64,000 nt of DNA from Aureimonas endophytica (GTDB taxonomy: Bacteria > Pseudomonadota > Alphaproteobacteria > Rhizobiales > Rhizobiaceae), in assembly GCF_014642635.1 (NCBI RefSeq), contig NZ_BMIQ01000009.1:62001-126000 (forward strand). The letters run 5' to 3'. Position numbers and translations under genes: made by a program. Shown here piece after piece: positions 16,349-24,923 of the stretch. The notes under the pieces were generated by a model that was given only the letters and a program-made list of their open reading frames with translations, was not told the origin of the DNA and searched no databases. Positions within the stretch are counted from its first letter, which is position 1, and the number at the start of each line of letters is the position of its first letter.

Positions 16349-17413
16349 ATGTTCGCCTGTCACGGCTTCGCCACCACGGCGCCCGAAAAGCCCCTGTCGC
16401 TCTATTCCTTCGAGCGCCGCGACGTCGGCGAGAAGGACGTCAAGATCGACATCCTCTATTGCGGCGTCTGCCATTCCGATCTGCATCAGGCCCGCAACGA
16501 ATGGGCCAACACGATCTATCCCTGCCTGCCGGGCCACGAGATCGTCGGCCGCGTCTCGGCCGTCGGCTCGGGCGTGACGAAGTTCAAGGTCGGCGACCTC
16601 GCCGGCGTCGGCTGCCTCGTCGGCTCCTGCCAGCATTGCGGCAACTGCGCCGAGGGCCTCGAGCAATATTGCGAGAACGGCTTCGTCGGCACCTATAACG
16701 GCATCGAGAAGGAGACCGGCAAGGTCACCTTCGGCGGCTATTCGGAAGCGGTCGTCGTCGACGAGGGCTTCACGCTGCGCATCCCGGAGAACCTGGAGCT
16801 CGCCGCCGTCGCGCCGCTGCTCTGCGCCGGCATCACCACCTATTCGCCGCTCCGCCACTGGAAGGTCGGTCCCGGCCAGAAGGTCGGCATCGTCGGTCTC
16901 GGCGGCCTCGGCCATATGGGCGTGAAGCTCGCCCATGCGATGGGCGCGCATGTCGTGCTCTTCACCACCTCGCCGAACAAGGCGGAGGATGCCCGCCGTC
17001 TCGGCGCCGACGAGGTGATCGTCTCGACCGATCCGAAGCAGATGGAGGCCCATGCCTTGAGCTTCGACTTCATCCTCGATTGCGTCGCCGCCGATCACGA
17101 CGTCAACGCCTATCTCGGCCTCCTGAAGCGCGACGGCACCATGTGCCAGGTCGGCGCCCCGGAGCGCCCGCTTTCGGTCGCGGCCTTCGCGGTGATCTTC
17201 AAGCGCCGCAACTTCGCCGGCTCGCTGATCGGCGGCATCGCCGAGACGCAGGAAATGCTGGATTTCTGCGCCGAGCACGGCATCACCTCCGATATCGAGA
17301 TGATCCGCATCCAGGACATCGAGGCGGCCTATGCCCGCATGCTGAAGAGCGACGTGAAATATCGCTTCGTCATCGACATGGCCTCGCTCCAGGACGCCAA
17401 GCAGGCGGCCTGA
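16349..17413 (+). CDS. Zinc-dependent alcohol/aldehyde dehydrogenase (YahK/CAD type)
   Basis: A 354-residue medium-chain dehydrogenase of the cinnamyl alcohol dehydrogenase branch, whose bacterial members such as YahK are NADPH-dependent aldehyde reductases. Catalytic zinc ligands are in YCGVCHSDLH and LPGHEIVG; the structural zinc loop is VGSCQHCGNCAEGLEQYC with four cysteines. The Rossmann segment is GIVGLGGLGHMGVKLAHAMG. It stands alone, with a hairpin terminator after it, so context does not give a substrate; broad aldehyde detoxification is likely. GAGACGAGG lies shortly before the ATG. Confidence 0.92.
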   Translation: MFACHGFATTAPEKPLSLYSFERRDVGEKDVKIDILYCGVCHSDLHQARNEWANTIYPCLPGHEIVGRVSAVGSGVTKFKVGDLAGVGCLVGSCQHCGNCAEGLEQYCENGFVGTYNGIEKETGKVTFGGYSEAVVVDEGFTLRIPENLELAAVAPLLCAGITTYSPLRHWKVGPGQKVGIVGLGGLGHMGVKLAHAMGAHVVLFTTSPNKAEDARRLGADEVIVSTDPKQMEAHALSFDFILDCVAADHDVNAYLGLLKRDGTMCQVGAPERPLSVAAFAVIFKRRNFAGSLIGGIAETQEMLDFCAEHGITSDIEMIRIQDIEAAYARMLKSDVKYRFVIDMASLQDAKQAA

Positions 17414-17422
17414 CCGCTCGGC

Positions 17423-17454
17423 CTCCGCCCCGGGCCGCGCGGTCCGGGGCGGAG
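17423..17454 (+). terminator. Hairpin after the alcohol dehydrogenase gene
   Basis: An 11-bp perfect stem CTCCGCCCCGG/CCGGGGCGGAG with a 10-base loop, 10 bp after the stop codon and followed by TTC. A second, AT-rich inverted repeat (AAGAGAT/ATCTCTT, 17495-17514, followed by TT) lies farther on, before the chemoreceptor gene. Confidence 0.5.
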
Positions 17455-17575
17455 TTCACTGAAAAGGCGCCTAAGCATTTCTCGGCCAAGCGGGAAGAGA
17501 TCGCTAAATCTCTTTTAAGTGCTTGATGAAAACCTTTCGCGAAAAGCGCAACGCGGCGCGTCGCGGGAGGAAAGC

Positions 17576-19483
17576 ATGCTGAAGCATATCGCGATATCGC
17601 GAAAGATCGCCGGTTGTTTCGCCGTGCTCCTTTGCATCGCGCTTGGGGTCGGCGGCTTCGTCTATCGCAATCTCACCTCGACCGAGGCGACGATGGAGCG
17701 CCAGGTGCTGCATGCCAAGCTGCAGCTGCTGGCCGGCGACATGCGCTTCGCCATGACGCGCCAGGAGAACTCGCTGCGCGGCTTCATGCTGACGCGCGAT
17801 CCCTATTATTCCGGCCGCGTCCTCAAGCACAACGACACGTTCCGCGGCTATCTCGCCGAGGCGCGCGCCGCCGCCGGCGGGCAGAAGGACATTCTCGCCA
17901 AGCTCGATCGCCTGGACGAGAGGCAGGCCGGCTGGCTGGAGAAGATCGCCAAGCCGGCCTTGGTGCTGGCCGCCGACCCGGCGAAGACGGCGGAGGCCGC
18001 CAAGCTCATCACCTCGGACGAGGCGGCGAGCTATCTCGACCCGGCCGAGGAAAGCGTCAACGGGCTGCGCGACGGCGAGAAGGCCGAGTTCGACGCGTCG
18101 ACCGAGGCGATGGACGCCGATGCCGCCCATTCCCGCCTGGCTCTCCTTCTCGGCTTCGGCTCGCTGGTGCTCGCCTCCGGCGCGCTCGGCTTCGGTCTGT
18201 CCCGCGCCATCGCCCGGCCGGTCGTCACGCTGCGCGACGCGATGCTGAAGCTCGTCCGCGGCGATCTCGCGACCGACGTGCCGGCGCGCGAGCGCGGCGA
18301 CGAGATCGGCGCGATGGCGAAGGCGGTCGAGACCTTCAAGCAGACGGCCATCGAACAGCGCCGGCTGGAGGCGGAGACGGCGGCGAGCCGCGCGGCGAGC
18401 GAGGACCAGCGCTCCCGCCAGTCGGCGATCGACCATGCCAAGGCCGAGGATCTGCGCCATTTCGTGCATGCCGTCGAGGCAGGGTTCGAGCGCCTGTCGG
18501 CCGGCGATCTGACGGTGCGCATGGACGGCGGCGTCGCGCCCGAATTCGAGCCGATCCGCCAGACCTTCAACCAGTCCGTCGCGGCGCTGGAAGCGGCGAT
18601 CACCGCCGTCGTCGGCTCGGTCGGCACGATCCGCACCGGGCTCGGCGAGATCAATGTCGCGGCCGGCGACCTGTCGCAGCGCACCGAGCAGCAGGCCGCA
18701 AGCCTGGAGGAGACGGTCGCCGCCCTGTCCGAGGTGACGCGCGGCATCAACGGCACGGCGGATGTGGCGGCCCGGGCGGAGGCCAGCGCTTCCACGGCGA
18801 AGAAGAATGCCGAGGCGGGCGGCGCCATCGTCGGCCGCGCCGTCGAGGCCATGAGCAAGATCGAGAATTCCTCGATCGAGATCGGCAAGATCATCGGCGT
18901 CATCGACGAGATCGCCTTCCAGACCAATCTTCTCGCCCTGAATGCCGGCGTCGAGGCGGCGCGGGCCGGCGAATCCGGCAAGGGCTTCGCCGTGGTGGCG
19001 CAGGAAGTGCGGGCGCTGGCCCAGCGCTCGGCGGAAGCCGCCAAGGAGATCAAGACGCTGATCGGCGCCTCGGCGACGCAGGTGGGCGAGGGGGTCGAGC
19101 TCGTCTCGGCGACCGGCCGGGCTCTCGACGAGATCGTCGGCCAGGTGGGCCATGTGGCGGAGACCATCGCCGGCATCGCCCATTCCGCCCGCGAGCAGGC
19201 GACGAGCCTCAAGGAGGTGGCGACCGCCGCCGACCAGATGGACAAGGTCACGCAGCAGAACGCGGCGATGGTCGAGGAGACGACGGCGGCGGCCCAGAGC
19301 CTCGGCACGGAAACCGCCGAACTCGCCGCCCTGACATCGCGCTTCCGCACGGCGGGCAGTTCGGCGCCTTCGGCGCGCGCCGCGCCGTCGCGGCCGCGAG
19401 TCGTGCCGCAACTGCGCTCCACCGGTCGCGGCGGCGCGGCGCCGAAGCCTGCCGCCGCAGCGGACGACTGGGAGGAGTTCTGA
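17576..19483 (+). CDS. Methyl-accepting chemotaxis protein with CheR/CheB-binding tail
   Basis: A 635-residue chemoreceptor. Transmembrane helix 1 is about residues 8-30; the periplasmic part (about 35-180) looks like a CHASE3-type four-helix sensor ([20 protein letters not shown]). Helix 2 is about 182-205, followed by HAMP ([18 protein letters not shown]), a second HAMP-like unit and the signalling domain with the conserved hairpin tip [20 protein letters not shown]. The last five residues, DWEEF, resemble the NWETF pentapeptide that tethers CheR/CheB. GGGAGGAAAG before the ATG at 17576 decides the start. No chemotaxis genes are next to it; ligand unknown. Confidence 0.93.
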   Translation: MLKHIAISRKIAGCFAVLLCIALGVGGFVYRNLTSTEATMERQVLHAKLQLLAGDMRFAMTRQENSLRGFMLTRDPYYSGRVLKHNDTFRGYLAEARAAAGGQKDILAKLDRLDERQAGWLEKIAKPALVLAADPAKTAEAAKLITSDEAASYLDPAEESVNGLRDGEKAEFDASTEAMDADAAHSRLALLLGFGSLVLASGALGFGLSRAIARPVVTLRDAMLKLVRGDLATDVPARERGDEIGAMAKAVETFKQTAIEQRRLEAETAASRAASEDQRSRQSAIDHAKAEDLRHFVHAVEAGFERLSAGDLTVRMDGGVAPEFEPIRQTFNQSVAALEAAITAVVGSVGTIRTGLGEINVAAGDLSQRTEQQAASLEETVAALSEVTRGINGTADVAARAEASASTAKKNAEAGGAIVGRAVEAMSKIENSSIEIGKIIGVIDEIAFQTNLLALNAGVEAARAGESGKGFAVVAQEVRALAQRSAEAAKEIKTLIGASATQVGEGVELVSATGRALDEIVGQVGHVAETIAGIAHSAREQATSLKEVATAADQMDKVTQQNAAMVEETTAAAQSLGTETAELAALTSRFRTAGSSAPSARAAPSRPRVVPQLRSTGRGGAAPKPAAAADDWEEF

Positions 19484-19519
19484 TCGCCTTGTCGCCGCGA
19501 GGCATCGGCCGGCATGAAA

Positions 19520-19545
19520 AAGGCCCCGCTTTCCGGCGGGGCCTT
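19520..19545 (-). terminator. Intrinsic terminator (minus strand)
   Basis: A perfect 10-bp stem AAGGCCCCGC/GCGGGGCCTT with a 6-base loop. Read on the minus strand it is followed by TTTTT, giving a standard intrinsic terminator for the PepSY-like gene. It may also stop transcription from the chemoreceptor gene on the plus strand, although that side lacks the T-run. Confidence 0.8.
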
Positions 19546-19571
19546 CGCGGCTTAATCCAAATGAAGGCGGA

Positions 19572-19904
19572 TCAGCGGACCGAAACGACGTCGCCCGTCA
19601 TGCGGTCGACATCGACCGTGATGTCCTGGCCGCGCCGGTCGGCGCCGTCGACGCGGTAGACCGTGCGCCGCTGCGTGACGCGATCGACGTCGCGCACGCC
19701 CTCGCCACGGGCGATGCGCACCGCCTCGCGCTCGCTGATGCCGCGATCGCGGCGGACGTCGCGGGCCTCTTCCCGGTCGCGGTCGCGCGGATCGATGACG
19801 CGGACGCCGTTCGGACCGATCTCGATGCCCTGCGCGAAGGACGGGGCCGCGACGCTCGTCAGTCCGAGAGCCAGAACGCCAACAGCCAAGAGCTTCCTGT
19901 TCAT
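19572..19904 (-). CDS. Small exported PepSY-like protein
   Basis: A 110-residue protein with a clear signal peptide ([20 protein letters not shown], cleavage after SFA). The mature part is charged, with a run of Asp/Arg repeats ([18 protein letters not shown]), then a domain resembling Pep[45 protein letters not shown]. PepSY-like proteins are thought to restrain peptidases or bind the cell envelope; the role here is unknown. GGAGACAGGG precedes the ATG at 19904, which selects it over the long upstream frame. The intrinsic terminator lies 27 bp beyond the stop. Confidence 0.75.
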   Translation of the reverse strand: MNRKLLAVGVLALGLTSVAAPSFAQGIEIGPNGVRVIDPRDRDREEARDVRRDRGISEREAVRIARGEGVRDVDRVTQRRTVYRVDGADRRGQDITVDVDRMTGDVVSVR

Positions 19905-20139
19905 TCCCTGTCTCCTCGAAATCCTGTCGCGGCCGGGGTCTTCGCTCCTCCGCGTGGTTGATGCCAAGAAGACCTCGCGCGGCTTTTTGGTTCCATGGCC
20001 GAGCAAAACCGGCGCGTTTCGGAGAATTGCCGAAGTGCCGGCGCCGAGTTTGCTGCGCGACGACTTGGCGCAGCCCCATCCTTCGCGTATGCAACCCCAC
20101 GTCTCCAGAGGTGGCGGCAGCGGAAGGCCGAGTTCGAGC

Positions 20140-21444
20140 ATGGTTGCGACCGATATCGCCACACGGGTCTGGAACCATACGTTCAAGCTCGACCCGATCG
20201 TGCGCTCGCTGCTCGACACGGATTTCTACAAGCTCTTGATGCTCCAGATGATCTGGGGCCTGCATGCCGAGACGGACGTCACCTTCTCGCTGATCAACCG
20301 CACGAAGAGCGTGCGCATCGCCGACGAGATCGACGAGGGCGAGTTGCGGGCCCAGCTCGACCATGCGCGCAGCGTCCGCCTGACCAAGCGCGAGATGATC
20401 TGGCTCGCCGGCAACAGCTTCTACGGCTCGGCGCAGATCTTCCGGCCGGCCTTCCTCGAATGGCTGGAGAATTTCGCGCTGCCCGAATACGAGCTGCGCC
20501 GCGTCGACGGCCAGTTCGAGCTGTTCTTCCACGGGCCCTGGACCCACACGACCATGTGGGAGATCCCCGCGTTGGCCGTGATCAACGAATTGCGCTCGCG
20601 CGCCGCCCTGCGCGACTACGGCCGCTTCGAGCTCGACGTGCTCTATGCCCGCGCCAAGGCGAAGATGTGGGAGAAGGTGGAGCGGCTGCGCCGGCTGCCG
20701 GCCTTGCGCATCTCCGACTTCGGCACGCGCCGCCGCCATTCCTTCCTGTGGCAGCGCTGGTGCGTCGAGGCGCTGAAGGAAGGGCTCGGCGAGAGCTTCA
20801 TCGGCTCCTCCAACGTGCTTCTCGCCATGGAGACCGATGTCGAGGCGATCGGCACCAATGCGCACGAGCTGCCGATGGTGATGGCGGCGCTCGCCCCCGA
20901 CGACGCGGCCCTGCGCCAGGCGCCCTATGCGATCCTAAAGGACTGGCAGAGCTATTACGGCGGCAATCTCCTCGTCGTGCTGCCCGATGCCTTCGGCACG
21001 GAGGCCTTCCTGCGCAACGCGCCCGACTGGCTGACCGGCTGGACCGGCTTCCGCCCGGATTCGGCCCCGCCGATCGAGGGCGGCGAGCGCATCCTCGCCT
21101 GGTGGAAGGCGCATGGCATCGATCCCTCCGACAAGCTCCTCGTCTTTTCCGACGGCATGGATGTCGAGGGCATCGAGGCGACCTATCGCCATTTCGAGGG
21201 CCGCAGCCGGATGAGCTTCGGCTGGGGCACCAATCTCACCAACGACTTCCGGGACACCGAGCCGCATGGCGGGGCGGGCCTCGACGCGATCTCGCTGGTC
21301 TGCAAGGTGGTCTCGGCCAATGGTCGGCCGGCGGTGAAGCTGTCCGACAATCCGGCGAAGGCGACCGGCAATCCGGCCGAGATCGAGCGCTATCGCCGGG
21401 TCTTCGACACCCCGGCGAATATTCCCCGTTTGGTGCGCGTTTGA
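20140..21444 (+). CDS. pncB: Nicotinate phosphoribosyltransferase
   Basis: A 434-residue enzyme, the usual length of proteobacterial PncB, which converts nicotinate and PRPP to nicotinate mononucleotide in the NAD salvage (Preiss-Handler) pathway. Family motifs are [17 protein letters not shown] at the N-terminus, [34 protein letters not shown] (with the phosphorylated-His region), DWQSYYGG, and [11 protein letters not shown] near the C-terminus. The ATG at 20140 gives the family N-terminus; the upstream open frame has no such homology. It is divergent from the PepSY-like gene with a 235-bp gap. No other NAD genes are near. Confidence 0.95.
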   Translation: MVATDIATRVWNHTFKLDPIVRSLLDTDFYKLLMLQMIWGLHAETDVTFSLINRTKSVRIADEIDEGELRAQLDHARSVRLTKREMIWLAGNSFYGSAQIFRPAFLEWLENFALPEYELRRVDGQFELFFHGPWTHTTMWEIPALAVINELRSRAALRDYGRFELDVLYARAKAKMWEKVERLRRLPALRISDFGTRRRHSFLWQRWCVEALKEGLGESFIGSSNVLLAMETDVEAIGTNAHELPMVMAALAPDDAALRQAPYAILKDWQSYYGGNLLVVLPDAFGTEAFLRNAPDWLTGWTGFRPDSAPPIEGGERILAWWKAHGIDPSDKLLVFSDGMDVEGIEATYRHFEGRSRMSFGWGTNLTNDFRDTEPHGGAGLDAISLVCKVVSANGRPAVKLSDNPAKATGNPAEIERYRRVFDTPANIPRLVRV

Positions 21445-21572
21445 GAAAATCCGCCCTCGCTTCGCCGGCGTTTCGAGGGCAGGTGAAGGGATAGAGACGC
21501 GCCGGATTTGCGCCGCGGCGCAAGATGCTTATGTTCCGCCGAACCCATCGCAACGAGCCTGAATTCCAGCCG

Positions 21573-22397
21573 ATGAACGCCTTCGCCAACGAAGCCCTCG
21601 CCGATGCCAAGCCGGCCTTCCCGATCCCGGCTGGCGTCTATGCCGAAACCGTGACGGAGGTGCGCCACTATACCGACCGCCTGTTCCGCTTTCGGATGAC
21701 GCGGCCGGAGGGCTTCCGCTTCCGTTCCGGCGAATTCGTGATGATCGGGCTGCCGAATGCCGAGAAGCCGGTCTACCGCGCCTATTCGATCGCCAGCCCC
21801 TCCTGGGACGAGGAACTGGAATTCTTCTCGATCAAGGTGCCGGACGGGCCGCTGACCGAGCATCTCCAGAAGATCCAGCCGGGCGACACGGTGCTGATGC
21901 GCAAGAAGGCGACCGGCACGCTCGTCGCCGACGCGCTCCTGCCCGGCAAGCGGCTCTATCTCTTCTCGACGGGCACCGGCATCGCGCCCTTCGCCTCCGT
22001 CGCGCGCGATCCGGACATCTACGAGAAGTTCGAGACGGTCGTCATCACCCATACCTGCCGCCAGCTCGACGAGCTGACCTATGGCCGCGAGCTGGTGGAC
22101 ACCATCCTCGCCGACGAGCTGATGGGCGAGTTCGCCGCCGGCAAGCTGCATCTCCACTCCACCGCGACGCGCGAGGGGCCGGACAAGGGCGAGCGCATCA
22201 CCACGCTGATCGAGACCGGCAAGCTCTTCGCCGATCTCGGCCTGCCGCCCTTCGATCCGGAGACCGACCGCGCGATGATCTGCGGCTCGATGGAGATGCT
22301 GAAGGACACGGCGGCGATGATGGAGCGTTTCGGACTGGTCGAGGGCTCGAATTCCAATCCCGGCACCTATGTCGTCGAACGCGCCTTCGTCGACTGA
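21573..22397 (+). CDS. fpr: Ferredoxin--NADP(+) reductase
   Basis: A 274-residue single-domain flavoprotein of the bacterial FPR type (plant-type fold). FAD binding is at YRAYSIASPSWDEELEFFSI; the NADP segment is LFSTGTGIAPFASVARD, and CGSMEMLKD is the nicotinamide-side motif. The C-terminus VVERAFVD is typical of alphaproteobacterial FPRs, whose tail stacks on the flavin. It moves electrons between NADPH and ferredoxin or flavodoxin, often in oxidative stress. The ATG at 21573 was chosen by family length; ATGs at 21525 and 21531 are in frame, and the ribosome site is weak for all. It overlaps the next gene by 29 bp. Confidence 0.92.
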   Translation: MNAFANEALADAKPAFPIPAGVYAETVTEVRHYTDRLFRFRMTRPEGFRFRSGEFVMIGLPNAEKPVYRAYSIASPSWDEELEFFSIKVPDGPLTEHLQKIQPGDTVLMRKKATGTLVADALLPGKRLYLFSTGTGIAPFASVARDPDIYEKFETVVITHTCRQLDELTYGRELVDTILADELMGEFAAGKLHLHSTATREGPDKGERITTLIETGKLFADLGLPPFDPETDRAMICGSMEMLKDTAAMMERFGLVEGSNSNPGTYVVERAFVD

Positions 22398-23544
22398 GGC
22401 GGGCGCGCCCGGCGCGCCGCCGCTCGCGGGCCTGCGCGTCCTCGAGCTCGCCCGCATCCTGGCCGGCCCCTGGATCGGCCAGACGCTCGCCGATCTCGGC
22501 GCCGACGTCATCAAGGTGGAAAGCCCGGCCGGCGACGACACGCGCGGCTGGGGTCCGCCCTTCATCGAGCGCGACGGCGAGCGCGCCGCCGCCTATTTCC
22601 ACGCCTGCAATCGCGGCAAGCGCTCCGTCGTCATCGACTTCACCACCGAGGAGGGTCAGGCGGCGGTGCGGGCGCTGGCGGCCGAGGCCGACGTGGTGGT
22701 CGAGAACTTCAAGGTCGGAGGCCTCGCGAAATACGGGCTCGACCATGCGAGCCTCAGCCGGATCAATCCCGGCCTCGTCACCTGCTCGGTCACCGGCTTC
22801 GGCCAGGACGGGCCCTATGCGGCGCGCGCCGGCTACGACTTCATGATCCAGGGTCTCGCCGGCATCATGGATCTCACCGGCGACCCGGAGGGCGAGCCGC
22901 AGAAGATCGGCGTCGCCTTCGCCGACATCTTCACCGGCCTCTACGGCGTGATCGCGATCCAGGCGGCGCTCGCCCGGCGCGCCGCGACCGGGCGCGGCGA
23001 ACATGTCGACATGGCGCTCTTCGACAGCATGGCGGGCGTCCTCGCCAATCAGGCGCTGAACTATTTCGCCAGCGGCGTCGCGCCGACGCGGCTCGGCAAC
23101 GCGCATCCCAATATCGTGCCCTATCAGGCCTTCGCGGCGCGGGACGGCCATCTCATCGTCGCCTGCGGCAACGACCGGCAGTTCGAGCGGCTCGTCCGCA
23201 TCCTCGGCCGGCCGGACCTTTCCGCCGATCCCGCCTATCGGCGCAACGAGGGCCGCGTCGCCCATCGCGCCGAGCTGACGCCGCTCCTGGCCGGCCTCGT
23301 CGCCGCCTGGGAGCGCGACGCGCTTCTGGCCGAACTCGAACGCGAGGGCGTGCCGGCCGGGCCGATCAACCGGCTGGACCAGGTCTTCGCCGATCCGCAG
23401 CTGCTCCATCGCGCCATGCGCATCGCCCCGGAAGGCGTGCCGGGCCTGCGCACGCCGATCCGCTTCGCCGAAAGCACCCTCGCCCTCGACCGCCCGGCGC
23501 CGAGGCTCGGCGAACACCAGGGCGCGACCTGGCGGGAGCGCTGA
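22369..23544 (+). CDS. CaiB/BaiF family CoA-transferase (class III)
   Basis: A 391-residue class III CoA-transferase, which moves CoA between acyl groups through a covalent aspartyl-CoA. Visible motifs are ARILAGPWIGQTLADLGADV at the N-terminus, FKVGGLAKYGLDHASL, the catalytic-Asp region FGQDGPYAARAGYDFMIQG and GVPAGPINRLDQVFADPQ near the end. The acyl substrate cannot be read from the sequence; formyl-, succinyl- or carnitine-CoA types are all in this family. It begins within the last 29 bp of fpr and no later start codon exists before the conserved N-terminus, so the overlap is real. The REP-like element follows it. Confidence 0.88.
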   Translation: MSSNAPSSTEAGAPGAPPLAGLRVLELARILAGPWIGQTLADLGADVIKVESPAGDDTRGWGPPFIERDGERAAAYFHACNRGKRSVVIDFTTEEGQAAVRALAAEADVVVENFKVGGLAKYGLDHASLSRINPGLVTCSVTGFGQDGPYAARAGYDFMIQGLAGIMDLTGDPEGEPQKIGVAFADIFTGLYGVIAIQAALARRAATGRGEHVDMALFDSMAGVLANQALNYFASGVAPTRLGNAHPNIVPYQAFAARDGHLIVACGNDRQFERLVRILGRPDLSADPAYRRNEGRVAHRAELTPLLAGLVAAWERDALLAELEREGVPAGPINRLDQVFADPQLLHRAMRIAPEGVPGLRTPIRFAESTLALDRPAPRLGEHQGATWRER

Positions 23545-23563
23545 TGCGGGGCCAAAGCCGCGT

Positions 23564-23686
23564 CCTTCTCCCGAACCGGGAGAAGGTGCCGGCAGGCGGA
23601 TGAGGGAGCCGCAAGGCGCCGACGCCTGCGCCCGACGGCTCCCTCACCCGACCCTTCGGGCCACCCTCTCCCGGCTCGGGAGAGGG
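23564..23686. repeat. REP-like intergenic element, copy 1
   Basis: A 123-bp element bounded by two hairpins: CCTTCTCCCG/CGGGAGAAGG (23564-23586) and CCCTCTCCCG/CGGGAGAGGG (23664-23686). After the first hairpin comes the core TGCCGGCAGGCGGATGAGGG. It sits between two convergent genes, where it could also act as a terminator. The same plan recurs at 46068-46197 and, degenerate, at 51891-52027. Confidence 0.85.
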
Positions 23687-23721
23687 ACGGCGCGCACCCG
23701 CCGCCGATAATGCCCATTGCC

Positions 23722-23970
23722 TCAACCCCGCCCGAAAGCCTTGAAGGCCACGGTCGTGAACGTGTCCGCCACGCCGTCGAGCGTCTGGAGCCGTTCGGTG
23801 ACGAAATGGCCGATGTCGCGCTCGTCGGGCAGGTAGAACTTCGCGATCAAATCGTAATGGCCGGAGGTCGAATAGACTTCCGAGACCTCCTCGATGGCCT
23901 CGACCAGCCCGTCCGCCACCGCATAGGCTCGACCCGGCCGGCATTTGAACTGCACGAAGATCGTCTGCAT
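23722..23970 (-). CDS. Stand-alone Lrp/AsnC ligand-binding (RAM) domain protein
   Basis: An 82-residue protein that matches only the C-terminal ligand-binding domain of Lrp/AsnC regulators: VQFKCRPGRAYAVADGLVEA, the turn STSGHYDLIAKFYLPD, and FVTERLQTLDGVADTFTTV. There is no DNA-binding helix-turn-helix, so it is not a regulator in the usual sense. Such small RAM proteins form ring-shaped oligomers that bind amino acids and are common in alphaproteobacteria; the function is not established. The ATG at 23970 matches the family N-terminus, with GGGGAGG 13 bp upstream; an ATG at 23991 is also in frame. Confidence 0.82.
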   Translation of the reverse strand: MQTIFVQFKCRPGRAYAVADGLVEAIEEVSEVYSTSGHYDLIAKFYLPDERDIGHFVTERLQTLDGVADTFTTVAFKAFGRG

Positions 23971-24127
23971 CCTGGCTGCCTCCCCGTTCATCCCGCGATG
24001 GGTGGCCTCGGGCGCCGGCGAAGTCAATCGCCGGGCGGGCCGTCCCGGCTGCGCCTATCCGTTTGACGTCGCGCGCGTCTTTTCGCAAAGACGGGCGGAC
24101 GCGACGGCGCGCGAGGGAGAACGCGAC

Positions 24128-24919
24128 ATGGATCTCGGCTTGAAGGACAAGGTGACGGTGATCACCGGCGGCTCGGTCGGCATCGGCCTCGCCATCGCGG
24201 AGGGCTTCGCGGCGGAAGGGGCGCATGTCGTCCTCGCCGCGCGCCAGGGCGAGCGGGCCCGCGCCGAGGCCGAGCGCATCGCGGCCCGTTTCGGCACGCG
24301 GGCGCTGGGGCTCGCCTGCGACGTCGCGACGGCGGAAGGCACGGACGCGCTCGTCGCCGCCGTCGCCGCCGAGTTCGGCGGTGCCGACATCCTGGTCAAC
24401 AATGCCGGCACCGGCTCCAACGAGACGGTGATGGAGGCCCCCGACGAGAAATGGCAGGCTTATTGGGACCTCCATGTCATGGCGGCGGTGCGCCTCGCGC
24501 GCGGCTTCGCCCCGCAGATGAAGGGGCGGGGCGGCGGCGTCATCCTGCACAATGCCTCGATCTGCGCCGTGCAGCCGCTCTGGTACGAGCCGATCTACAA
24601 CGTCACCAAGTCGGCGCTGATGATGTTCTCGAAATGCCTCGCGACGGAACTCGTGAAGGACAATATCCGCGTCAATTGCGTCAATCCGGGCCTCGTGCTC
24701 ACGCCCGACTGGCAGAAGACGGCGAAGGAGCTCACCGCCTCCTCCGGCGGCGACTGGGAAGGCTATCTCCAGAGCGTCGCCGACGAGCACGCGCCGATCA
24801 AGCGCTTCGCCTCGCCGGCGGAAGTGGCGAATTTCTTCGTCTTCCTCGCCTCCGATAAGGCGACCTATTCGGTGGGCTCGACCTACGGAGTCGACGGCGG
24901 CATGCAGAAGGGTCTCTGA
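24128..24919 (+). CDS. Short-chain dehydrogenase/reductase (SDR)
   Basis: A 263-residue classical SDR. The nucleotide site is ITGGSVGIGLAIAEGF; NNAG occurs in ILVNNAGTG; the catalytic Ser is in HNASICAV and the Tyr-Lys pair in YNVTK. The C-terminus SVGSTYGVDGGMQKGL is the usual family ending. The substrate is not evident. GAGGGAGAA before the ATG at 24128 gives the start. It is 4 bp upstream of the MfnB-like/FolB fusion gene, so the two are probably co-transcribed; whether the SDR works in cofactor synthesis is open (pterin reductases belong to this family, but the specificity is not visible). Confidence 0.88.
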   Translation: MDLGLKDKVTVITGGSVGIGLAIAEGFAAEGAHVVLAARQGERARAEAERIAARFGTRALGLACDVATAEGTDALVAAVAAEFGGADILVNNAGTGSNETVMEAPDEKWQAYWDLHVMAAVRLARGFAPQMKGRGGGVILHNASICAVQPLWYEPIYNVTKSALMMFSKCLATELVKDNIRVNCVNPGLVLTPDWQKTAKELTASSGGDWEGYLQSVADEHAPIKRFASPAEVANFFVFLASDKATYSVGSTYGVDGGMQKGL

Positions 24920-24923
24920 CGCC

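Noticed and set aside
17504-19411. 635-codon minus-strand frame opposite the chemoreceptor
   Set aside because: The plus strand has all chemoreceptor domains; the antisense product is low-complexity His/Arg/Gly-rich.
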